64,000 nt of DNA from the NCBI RefSeq assembly GCF_964204645.1, contig NC_134029.1, forward strand, positions 10,592,850-10,656,849. The letters are read 5' to 3'. The notes beneath the pieces are model-generated. The model did no database searches. It was not told where the DNA came from and saw only the letters and a program-made list of their open reading frames with translations. The number at the start of each line of letters is the position of its first letter. Within the stretch, counting starts at the first letter, position 1. Source of the stretch: Tubulanus polymorphus (lineage: Eukaryota; Nemertea; Palaeonemertea; Tubulaniformes; Tubulanidae). The position numbers were made by a program, and so were the translations under genes. This document shows positions 10,514 to 19,533 of the stretch, piece by piece.

Positions 10514-10673
10514 AATCAATACAGTTCTTAAGCAATATATGATACACATGTTAAAAATGAGCACTCCACTTCAAAAAGTGCACCGTAGGATGAGAACGAA
10601 TATACCAGGCAATTACAGCTGAGGGGTTTTGAAGTGGCTCTTCTCTAACTTTGTTCTGTTTAATTAATTTTAG

Positions 10674-11080
10674 GCATCATTGCCAGGGATTCTGCTTTCT
10701 TGCCCTATATCAGAGAATACATCACAGAAGAGGTTGTTGAAGAATTCTTCTCACATTTGTTTAACAAGACAGGAGAAAAAGCTGTGCACAGGTTAGTTAT
10801 TTCCAATGACTTTTTACAGGTTTCCGTCGAGCAATGAATTTGATGGACCGTTCATAATGGTTTGCAAAATATCGAAAAAGTATTGATTTATTTTTGCAGA
10901 TATGAATGGCCAGGAATTGATGGATTCAACTTTGTTTTGTCGGATGTACTTGGAGGGGGTGGTGTGGCATCACTACGCTCTGACCCTCAGGGAAAAGCAT
11001 TCGCACAATTGCTGCTTGATTATGAACTGAGGAATATGCCAAACTTGTTAGAATTAAGGAAAGATTCGCGTGCAGGCTAA
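10674..11080 (+). CDS. AtuA / DUF1446-family protein, last two exons
   Basis: Exon 10674-10791 has a TTTTAG acceptor and a GTTAGT donor; exon 10900-11080 has a TTTTTGCAG acceptor and ends in TAA. The join is phase 2. The 98 or so residues contain IIARDSAFLPYIREYIT, YEWPGIDGFNFVLSDVLGG, GGGVASLRSDPQGKAFAQLL and a short hydrophilic tail. That is the C-terminal domain of the AtuA family (acyclic terpene utilisation; DUF1446), known from bacteria and scattered eukaryotes. In bacteria it belongs to citronellol/geraniol breakdown; the animal role is unknown. Earlier exons are not visible and probably lie left of the gypsy insertion. An AATAAA at 11718-11723 could be the poly(A) signal. Confidence 0.8.
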
Positions 11081-11279
11081 ATATTTCAACAAGTTCTTCA
11101 AAGGCTGATATGCCTTTAAAGTCAGAAACAGTTTACGGCGGACTCCACTTGCCCTCAGAACGGCGAGGCAAACACTAGGGCTAAATAATGAAGCGTATGG
11201 TTTCACCACACAGGAAAACTTTGTATTTCTTAAATTGTATTGTATGTATTGACATTTTCATCACATTTACAAAATGATA

Positions 11280-11422
11280 TTAACCCTTCCAGTGCTGACT
11301 AATTAATACCCCATAGTGCTGGAGATAATTTGAAAATTTTGAAAAATTCCACCCTAGTGTGTTGAATAACAGGATTACCTCTGTAGTGCGTCTACACCGT
11401 GTAGACGCACTGAAAGGATTAA
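11280..11422. mobile_element. TTAA-flanked MITE (piggyBac-like), 143 bp
   Basis: TTAA on both ends. The terminal inverted repeats TTAACCCTTCCAGTGC and TTAATCCTTTCAGTGC (right end reversed) match at 13 of 16. TTAA termini are the piggyBac target signature. A 27-bp palindrome (11385-11411, 13-bp arms, one-base centre) sits inside the right end. Confidence 0.7.
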
Positions 11423-11461
11423 CCAGCCACATTTATGAAATACTCTTGTATTGTTTTTAAT

Positions 11462-11631
11462 ATACCATAGACTCGGCCCTAAAACTGTCATACATGTATA
11501 TTTAATGTTAGATGAACTTTATTGATGATGTAAAAATTCTTTAGTTTCCCAATCCCTAAGTTGGTATTCGGTTAACTCGGTAAAAATTTTATGGTCCGAA
11601 TAGAACAGAGTTTTAGGAGTCGTCTGTAGAT
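11462..11631. repeat. Dispersed MITE-like repeat (family also at 26676 and 42619)
   Basis: Ends resemble inverted copies (CATAGACTCGGCCCTAAAACT on the left, GTTTTAGGAGTCGTCTGTAG on the right). The interior is shared with about 26676-26850 in the opposite orientation (TATTCGGTTAACTC, ACTTTATTG). Its outer motif is also found at the ends of the larger element at 42619. Confidence 0.55.
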
Positions 11632-12382
11632 TGTTTATGTGCTGCTGTCAATTGAACTTGTCCCTGTAATTGAACTTAAGCTGCATTCAACGGCTGAAAA
11701 TCTAGCCATAGAACTGAAATAAATGAACTGGTTTGAGCATAAGAACCATTGGGTTCACAACAACATTTTAACACTTTGAAAGTAAACGATAAGCGATTTT
11801 TCATTTGATGCAAATAGTACTCTTTTACTGACAGTTGCAAAATTTATAACGAAAAATCATAAATTGTAGTTTTAATTTCTAGCATCATCTTTTTGTGATT
11901 TGTGTGTTCATTTTTGGTTTACCTTTGTTAGCGATTGTGGAGTTGGCATTGAGCCAATTACATAAAATCGCGGTACAATTTTTAATGCGAGTATTTGTTT
12001 CCGGTTCTCGGTCTAAACGACGTATAATTGATGCAATTGAATACATGCGAAACATCCAAGACATGCGAAACATCCGTCGATGACATAGTCAACTTCGTTA
12101 AATTCTCCAAAAAACGGTTTTTTGGCGGTAAAATTCTTACCTCTTGCATATAAAACTGCAATGACCTAGATTGGGGGCCTCGTGACATGTGAATGTGATA
12201 AGCTGTTTTTGGGATATACGGGAAATTTTGGGAATTCCGGCGATATTGACGTGATTATGGGAAATCCACAAAATGGCGATCGTTTCATTGGACTAGGTAC
12301 CGTACTCGTGCAAATTCAAAATGCTCAGCTGGTGAGAATATATTTCTATACGTCGTTGTTATTGTTTCATTTAATACCCATA
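11632..12382. other. Intergenic DNA
   Basis: Between the AtuA-like gene and the next MITE. A short plus-strand ORF at about 12182-12331 ends near a GTGAGA donor-like site, but nothing about it is recognisable. No supported gene. Confidence 0.4.
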
Positions 12383-12986
12383 GGGGTCGTCCATTTATTA
12401 CGTACGCTTTATTTTCTGTAAAATCAGACCCCCTCCCCCCTTGTACACACTTGTACACACATCATTTACCCCCTCCCGTACCTACTTACCTTCAAATTAA
12501 CCCCCCCCCCCCATAGTGTGTTATTAATTCCTTTGAATCATATTCCACAGTACCACTTATGAACTTAAATGGACGATGTGGGAAGACAGATGAGCGGACA
12601 GCTGCTGTCTCAGAATGATGATCGACAACAACCAACCAATGTTTGGATAGTTGTTATAATACCAGCATCGGGATGAGAACAAAAATAAAAAACAAATATG
12701 TATATACAGTATCAAAGTTGGTTAACAAACTAAATTCACCAAAATTAAACTATTTCTTTAAATTACTTTCATTACGTTAATTGTACTTAAGTCGCGAGTT
12801 GAACTGGGATGAGTCCACTGTGTACAATATACAGGGAATGCTTACGATAGAATTGACTCCCAGCAGAATTGTTATGGTGCGTACCGAACGCGTGATAATT
12901 AGACCCCCTCCCCTCTGTACGCAAATGTATGCAATTCAGTAAGACCCCCTCCCCCTATGATGCGTCCGTAATAAATGGACGACCCC
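12383..12986. mobile_element. MITE, 604 bp, GGGGTCGTCCATTTATTACG ends
   Basis: The 20-bp left end is repeated in perfect inverse at the right end. C-rich blocks (ACCCCCTCCCCC) lie just inside both termini. A short relative is at 26289-26465. No coding capacity. Confidence 0.8.
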
Positions 12987-13784
12987 ATGCAGTAAGAAGT
13001 GTAAGCAATGTTCAGCCACCCACTTATTGGTTATATCATATGAATTTTATCAAAATATTTTTCATACTGTGAAAAATACTTTTTCAAAATAAGATACTTT
13101 CCCTGCCTACATGTACCCTGTCAAAGTTTGGACATCAACCATGAACAAGTGTATAACTTTGGCCTTATTAGACTACAAAATGACTCTTTGAAAAAGATGA
13201 AATACAATATGATATATTTACATTGCTTCTAGTCCTACAATCATTATCTGATCTTGACAAAGCTTGGTAAGTTAATACTATGGGCCAAAGGCTAAAAAGT
13301 TATAGAGCCGTTTTCTGGATTTGTACACTAGGGTGCGCTGTGTCAGTAGTCCTTGTAAATCTTATCATAAAACAGCGGACCTGTATCAGCCGACAGGCTG
13401 CTTGTGTTGAAAATTTGAGTACACAATTTAATTGAAATAAAATTCAAACGTAAAAAAAATCCTTGCTATGACCATCACAGCCTGTGGTATTTTAGGTTCA
13501 CAAAATCCTGGTGAATTATGGAAAGTTTCGAGGCGCATGAAGGGTTACCTGTCAGTGAATTGTTTATATCATCAGTTTATCCGGCAATGAAGTGTTATCC
13601 GCATCGCTATCCTCACAGGTGCTCGCGCACTGATACATTCAAAAGACAGTTCATAGAAACTGCGCAGTTAGTTGTTTAGACTGATTGGCAGAGGATCGGT
13701 AGATTATTCTCTCTGTGGGGTTAGACACTAGCCCACATTTTATTTCTTGAATGCAAATGAATTTCTTGATGAAAATAACCAGTA
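12987..13784. other. Intergenic DNA
   Basis: No gene or clear repeat structure recognised; 13100-13360 resembles generic dispersed-repeat sequence. Confidence 0.35.
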
Positions 13785-14290
13785 AGGCCATACAAAGAAA
13801 TAACCTAGTTTTTCAAGAAAGTCAAATGCCGCCCGCGTCATGAAAAAAGTCCCTAATAAAAATTAAAAACAAATGCGCTCGCCCGCGCCGGCAAAGCATC
13901 AATCGTCTTTTTTTAATAAAAATTAAAACCCACTCGCCCGCATAGCTGTATAGCATACGGCAGTGGTTTTTTTCTGCTGGCGTTTATATGCTCATCCTCC
14001 ACGTACTGGTAATCCAAATTTACGATGACAAAAACAGCGCCAGGTTCGTTTCCTTTTATTTCAAGGAAGCGTGAAAATAGCTTCGATCAAATAGTTTCGA
14101 TCAAATGAGTTGAAAGAGCCCGATTTTATATAAAAAAAAGTTCCCTCCCGCTCCTGTTCTATAAGTGTCAGGTTGAGCTTTTTATTTCAACTTTTTATTT
14201 AAAAAAAGTAATAAAAATAAAATACGCCCGCCCTTGTCACTTTACAGAAAAAAATCTGATGAGAAACTAGGGTATTTCTTTGTGTGGCCT
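13785..14290. mobile_element. MITE, about 506 bp, AGGCCA ends
   Basis: Terminal inverted repeats of about 27 bp (left AGGCCATACAAAGAAATA, right end reversed AGGCCACACAAAGAAATA, continuing with CCTAGTTT). The interior repeats a block of A/T-rich runs followed by CGCCCGC three times (about 13850, 13910, 14215). Confidence 0.7.
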
Positions 14291-15237
14291 AATGCCTGCA
14301 TCACATCTATGCAAACTGCACCATTCAAAGATGCTGTACTATCAGGGAATCCCCCTTGTTAGTTAGTACACATGGTAGTCAATTTTAAACGCTGTCTTCG
14401 ACCTTATAGTCCTCTTGTTTCCTGCTCATTTGATTTCATGACTAAGTAATAGTTTTATTATTTGCATCGTAATTGAATTCATTTAAATATAATCAGGATA
14501 TATATGACACAATTTCTTACCTTTAATCGGCAGGTAATCAGGTTCGCAAGGAGTGTGTTACTGTAGATATGAGTAGTCGACCACATTTCGAGTTCTCGAG
14601 TAAATCAGTGAATTGTACATTTTTTATGTTTTCAATTTTTGGTATCAATGAAAATATCATACATCCATATGTGTTGTGGTTTCTTATTGCTTCTCAGTAC
14701 TCCTGAGATAGTTTTGAGATTCTCGGGTTCATGTATATCAAATGACCACTGTCTTAGGGTGTCGGAGTTGAACCAAGAAGTGATGATGAAATCCGGTGTG
14801 TGGTTGTTTGGTCAGAAGATATGCAGTAAGTGGGATCTTTCCCAGCGTGATATAAACTTTCCGTTTCTGTCGATACACGACCCGTGCTTGTCGCGGCTTG
14901 ACAGATGCCCCGATATTGTATGGCCATTGAATATCAATGTATAGCTTTCCTGAAATCCATGTATTATGCAAGACTCTGCAAGTCACGCGGCTTGTGTACG
15001 ATCGGATTGGTGGTGGGCTCAGATCTCTGAGGTCTTGTGACATGGAGGAAAGTTGGTTAATGATACAATGAAACAGGGAATGTATTGACTAACTACCCTT
15101 AGCATCGGTCCGATCAATTGTGTACCGTGGAACCTCGTTGCAACAAACTTCACAGAACAAGAACTTGGGATCCAGGGACACCATGCCCACTTCAGAAGTG
15201 GTTTCAAATGCTCAACAATCTAACAACAATTTTCAAT
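14291..15237. other. Unassigned stretch with overlapping short ORFs
   Basis: ORFs of about 100 codons exist on both strands around 14639-15043. Neither shows a recognisable domain, and a third frame on the minus strand also reads far, so this may be old transposon coding DNA. No gene is called. Confidence 0.35.
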
Positions 15238-15850
15238 GCCCCCTGGTGACCATATACAAAAACCAATGACCTTGAAACTCACCACAATCATAAAACATGT
15301 CAGCAGCTACGATTTTGTAATTGATTGTGATAACAAGATATGCCTCGTTACCAATTTAATATGGAAATACTAAGTTATTCTACTATTCAACGCCCCCTGG
15401 TGACAATATTCAAAACCCAATAACCTTGTAACTCACCATAATCATAATCATGTCATGAACTACAACTTTGCAATTGATCATGGTAACGAAATATGCCTAG
15501 GTACCAATACAATAAGGAAATACTAGGTTATTCTGCTATTCAACGTCCCCTGGTGACCATATAAAATCACTAATTTCCTTAAAACTCGCCACAATCATAG
15601 ACGATGTCATGAGCTACAACTTTGCAATTGATTGTAGTTACAAAATATGTCTTGGTACAAATATAATATAGAAATACTAAGATATTGTATTATTTAACGC
15701 CCCCTGGTGGCCATATACAAAACCAATGAACTTGAAGCTCACCACAATCATAGAACATGTTATAAGCTACAACTTTCTAATTCATTGTTGTAACAAAATA
15801 TGCTTAGGTATCAATAGAATGTCGAAAAACTTTTTCCCATCTTCAAATGA
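15238..15850. repeat. Tandem array, four units of about 154 bp
   Basis: Unit starts with GCCCCCTGGTGACCATAT-like sequence occur at 15238, 15392, 15545 and 15699. Each contains an ACCTTGAAACTCACCACAATC-like segment and a CTACAACTTTGCAATTGAT-like segment. Units differ by scattered substitutions. Confidence 0.85.
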
Positions 15851-16400
15851 GTACTAAGGACACCAAGATGGCCGCCAATTGCGTCATATTTGGCTGATCA
15901 AAAATACCTGTCTCAGGTATGAAACATCCCATCAGCAATTGCAATGAAAAATGGCAAACCAGTAGGGAGCTACAGGATTCAGAATTCGGGCCAAAATTAA
16001 CATTTTTGGGCACTTAAAGGTCCTAGGACAACCATCTTGAGTCCGATCGACCCAATTTTTGTTATGCTGATGGGTCCTGGGGGGTTTCAAATATATACGA
16101 AAGATCAAGGTAATTGATCAAGGCATCTTCAAAATTTCCCTCAAAAAGTTCAAAAACGTGTAAAGTGCTGATTTTGGCAAACAACAATGGCTGCCAGTCG
16201 GCCATCTTGATTCTGACAGGGCCAGTTTTTGGGCTGAAGATGTGTCTAGGGTAGATACATGAGTAACCCAAATATCAAGATATTACCTTAAAGCGTCTTC
16301 AAAACTACCCAAAATAACTGCATTCCATCTACGGATGGACGGACGAAAAGTGAACGCAATAGCCTGCTGGGACTAAAGTCCCAAGTGGGCTAAAAATCTG
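15851..16400. repeat. Right flank of the 154-bp array, dispersed repeat end
   Basis: Contains AAGATGGCCGCC-like segments and ends near 16330-16395 with GGACGAAAAGTGAACGCAATAG and CCCAAGTGGGCT. A related end is at about 40780-40850, so the array belongs to a dispersed element. Confidence 0.55.
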
Positions 16401-16858
16401 TTTGTAAAATCGATAGTTCGTTATTTCCAATATGAAATCAATTAAATTCTCAGTTTTAAAACTAACACCTGGACACAATTTTATACCTATCCGTTATATC
16501 CGATGAATAAGATGATGTTATTGGGTCCGAGGGGCCATTAGATGCTTGGCAACTGTTGGTTAGAACAATACTGAATGAGTAATGTAAATGAGTTCTCTGA
16601 GTCGTAAAATATAGACATATAAATGATGACGCACCAATATTTTTATTAGGTCCACTATCTGGTCTGATGTATATGTGTCTAGACCATTCTTTCGATAGAT
16701 CCGGACCGGATTCTTATCCGCTTCCAAGACTCTATGGTAGAGAATTTAAAGTTGCTTGGTCATTAGCAATGAGTCCGATTTTCGACATAGATGTGTGGTG
16801 ACTGCGTTGATAGGTTCTTCGACCAGTAAAACAACCAGTATTTTCACATTGATTTTAC
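16401..16858. other. Intergenic DNA downstream of the Tom5-like gene
   Basis: No gene or repeat recognised. Confidence 0.35.
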
Positions 16859-16864
16859 TTTATT
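16859..16864 (-). terminator. Poly(A) signal of the Tom5-like gene
   Basis: AATAAA on the minus strand, 124 bp downstream of the stop codon, in otherwise non-coding DNA. Confidence 0.6.
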
Positions 16865-16987
16865 TACAAGAACATTGTATATCAAAATATTCACGTTAGT
16901 TTGGTCCTGATCACCTGTTCCAAGCAGTTCAGTCAGTGGATTTGCATTTTTGTAGATGTCAGAAGTATCCACATAATCTCACATGAT

Positions 16988-19072
16988 CTAGTCAGAAAAC
17001 TGGGCAATCACCCAAGGTACTGAAAGTAAAAAGAGAAAAATACATATAAGTTTGATCTGCTTAGTGACTAGTTAAAGGTCTCTACAGTCAACCCCCGATA
17101 TACTGCCCACTTCGGTGCCGAACGATTTTGGCGGTATAGAGAGTATGGCGGTATATCAGGGTTGTTTTACTAAGTATTTATATAGAGATATACATTGAGA
17201 AAACCTGGCGGTAAACAGGGGTGGTATATGGGAGGGCAGTATATCAGGGTATGACTGTAATTGTTTATCTTATAAATGCGGTGAATAAATGGACAATAAA
17301 CATTTAAGAATGAAATATATATTTATAAATAATAAATATTTAAGATCTTGCTGCCACATTTTTTTTTTAGCAATTTTGACGCATCTAATGGATATTTAGT
17401 TTAAACTGACAGAGATTCAGTTTAATCAAATATGATGAATTGAAGTTTAGTTTTGATGTAAAATATGAAAGGTAGACGGGGTTTCCACGGGTTGGCCAAT
17501 ATCATTTTCCATATAGAGTCTACGTCGCATGTAACGTAGGCCTAGTAGTCGGGACTAGATTTTTACGTTATAACCAAAATGCGGTATAAGTATATGTGTT
17601 GAATAATCAAAGAAGAAACTGGTGGCTTGAAATTCCATTCAAGTTTCATGCCGATGTTTGCGAATGAGATCTGCTTATCATGGATAAAAAATCCATGGCT
17701 ATATTATATCTATTCTAAAGGATCCCATATTAATGTATTTTTTTTTGCCCTTGTAATTTCTTTTTTGTTTCTCGGTTATCAAGGAGCATTAGCCTCTCTT
17801 TTGTGTTAATATTTTATTAAAACAGACTAAAGTATAGTAGAAATAGTAGTTGGATAAACTCCGTTTTTTCATCGTGCTGCTTTAAAACACGCGCTGCAGA
17901 CTACTTTTAGCGTATTGTGTAGGGCTATGATATGCCTATATGTAAGTGTTGTCATGGAATCTGGCCCTTGTCATCCCTAACGTTGGTATAAGCCCATCCG
18001 ATTATAAAAAGCTTACCACCAACGATTAGGTAACTAACTATGAATATGTTAACTTTTCATGTTTTTCATGGTGAAGTTTTAAATGCGATGATGTCATCAG
18101 AATGTCACGTGACTGTCCCAACTTTCTGGCTGAAAATTTAAGTACAGCGGAGGCCTGGCGTTTCATCCCTTGTGATTTTATAGTAAAGCGTGACGAACGT
18201 CTGATAATGATTCTTGACGACCAATTGTTTATCGAAACTTTATAGCGGATAAATAAACAATATAAACACAAGGTATTTCCGTGATATTTTGAATTTATTC
18301 GCGCCATTCTCGCGAGATTATCAACAACCCGGAAATAAAAGCCCATCGCCAAACCCGTGGCTCACAGGGGCTTGTAAACTGGCTTGGATTTTACTTCGCT
18401 TTTGCCTGTGACCGTATTGATGCGGCGGAAACCACTGCGCATGCGCGGCAACTTTCCGAGTGCTAGTGAGCTGTCAATCAAACTACACATTATAGTTTCT
18501 CTACATCAATTCAAATATTGATAATTTCCTTAGAAGTGTGATTGCCTCGGCTTGACATAGGTTTTTGAGAAGAATCAATTGAACTTGAACTGATCTTAAC
18601 CTTTGGAAAGTTGCCGCGCATGCGCAATGGTTGCCGCCGCATCAATACGGTCACAGGAAAAAGCGAAGCCGTTTCATCCCTTGTTATTTTAATATAGTAA
18701 GGTGTTGCGCCCGCTGATGCTGATCCTTAACAGCCAATTGTTTATCAGAACTCTATAGTGGATAAATAAACAACATCAACAACAGGTTATTCTGTGATAT
18801 TTTGAATTTATTTGCAGTTTAAATTTAGCGCCATTCTCGCGAGATTATCAACAACCCGGAAGTAAAATCCAAGCCAGTTTACAAGCCCCTGTGTGTGGCT
18901 GTGCCTGTGCTGTGGTGGTGTGGTGTTCGGCTTATCATTAATTGGCTTACTCACGGACTCTTATGATTCCAATCGTAACAGCAAATGTTCCAATCGATTG
19001 CATAACCCCTATTCTTGCTGCTAACTTCTCTTCATCGGGATCAACATTTTCTTTAGCCGGAAGCCGGATCAT
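16988..19072 (-). CDS. Tom5-like mitochondrial import receptor subunit, two exons, 49 residues
   Basis: Exon 1 (19072-18955, 118 bp) starts at ATG and ends at a GTGAGT donor. Exon 2 (17019-16988, 32 bp) follows an excellent acceptor (pyrimidine-rich tract, TTTCAG) and ends in TAG. The phase-1 join gives exactly 49 codons; human TOM5 has 51. The layout is that of Tom5: an acidic/charged N-terminus with DPDEEK, one hydrophobic segment (about residues 24-45) and an IIRVLP motif where vertebrate Tom5 has LLRVTP. Tom5 is a tail-anchored small subunit of the outer-membrane TOM complex. The intron holds two inverted-repeat elements. Both exons are too short for ordinary ORF detection. Assignment rests on motif, length and exon fit; an unrelated small membrane protein is the alternative. 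Confidence 0.72.
17083..17259. mobile_element. Pogo/Tigger-type MITE, 177 bp, in the Tom5-like intron
   Basis: Starts TACAGTCAACCCCCGATATA; the reversed right end reads TACAGTCATACCCTGATATA. TA at both ends and the CAGTC terminus are typical of Tc1/mariner-pogo derived miniature elements. Confidence 0.75.
17260..18159. other. Tom5-like intron, unique part
   Basis: AT-rich DNA without recognised exons or repeats. Confidence 0.35.
18160..18355 (+). repeat. Left copy of a direct duplication of about 190 bp
   Basis: From TTTCATCCCTTGT to AACAACCCGGAA this segment is repeated at 18670-18858 in the same orientation, with about 80% similarity by eye. The pair brackets the core of an inverted-repeat element. 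Confidence 0.7.
18363..18894. repeat. Nested long inverted repeat in the Tom5-like intron
   Basis: A 35-bp outer arm (18363-18397) recurs perfectly inverted at 18859-18894 apart from boundary rounding. A 61-bp inner arm (18398-18458) recurs inverted with a few changes at 18605-18665. On the left the arms touch; on the right they are parted by 193 bp that duplicate the left flank. Both inner arms carry TGCGCATGCGC, a perfect core of the NRF-1 motif. Mobile or rearranged foldback DNA is likely. Confidence 0.75.
18670..18858 (+). repeat. Right copy of the direct duplication
   Basis: Partner of 18160-18355, lying between the inner and outer right arms of the nested inverted repeat. It contains a small extra insertion (TTTGCAGTTTAAATTTA) relative to the left copy. 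Confidence 0.7.
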
Positions 19073-19439
19073 CCTTTAACGCTGTAAGTTACCTAGCTCA
19101 GCAATAGGCAAAATGCTAAGATTTAGGTGGTTATTAAGCAGTAAAGTACGACACAGAATTAAGGATTGAAGATGGTAACTACACAAGAGGGCGCCACAAA
19201 ACAATAACTTCACAAGCGATCGACCTTGGGAGCGCTCCGTCCTAGTATCGGAGATTGTCGGTAAAGGGCGCGGAACTTCGATTTTGATACGGTATACTAC
19301 GTCCCACTATTGTGATTTATCTGTCGTTGTTTATCGGTTTATTGGGATTTATTTGTTCGTCCATCATTTCTGTTTTGGCGATTTTATTTAGCGCATTTTC
19401 GTTTCCGTGTTGAGTTATAATTAATAGTCGCGCTCAACG
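19073..19439. other. Upstream region of the Tom5-like gene
   Basis: Presumed 5' UTR and promoter. A CCGGAAG (Ets/GABP-type) core lies over the first codons at about 19060-19066, and an ACTTACAG just above the ATG could be a 5'-UTR acceptor. No TATA box stands out. Confidence 0.35.
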
Positions 19440-19533
19440 AGCTCCCGGCTGCTATTAATTTCATAATCTCATGAAACCTGCATACCCCTGATATCGAACA
19501 TATTTTCTAAAACATTAGAATATTGAATTTATA
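19440..19533 (+). repeat. 95-bp direct repeat abutting the polymerase element (left)
   Basis: GAAACCTGCATAC...ATATTTTCTAAAAC...TATATGTTTA recurs at about 25005-25098 in the same orientation. The left copy runs straight into the truncated 3' end of the polymerase gene. Confidence 0.65.

Noticed and set aside
12182-12331. Possible first exon (+) with GTGAGA donor
   Set aside because: Protein unrecognised and no downstream exon found.
14639-15043. Overlapping ORFs of about 100 codons on both strands
   Set aside because: No recognisable domain, no splice context, and a third frame is nearly as open.
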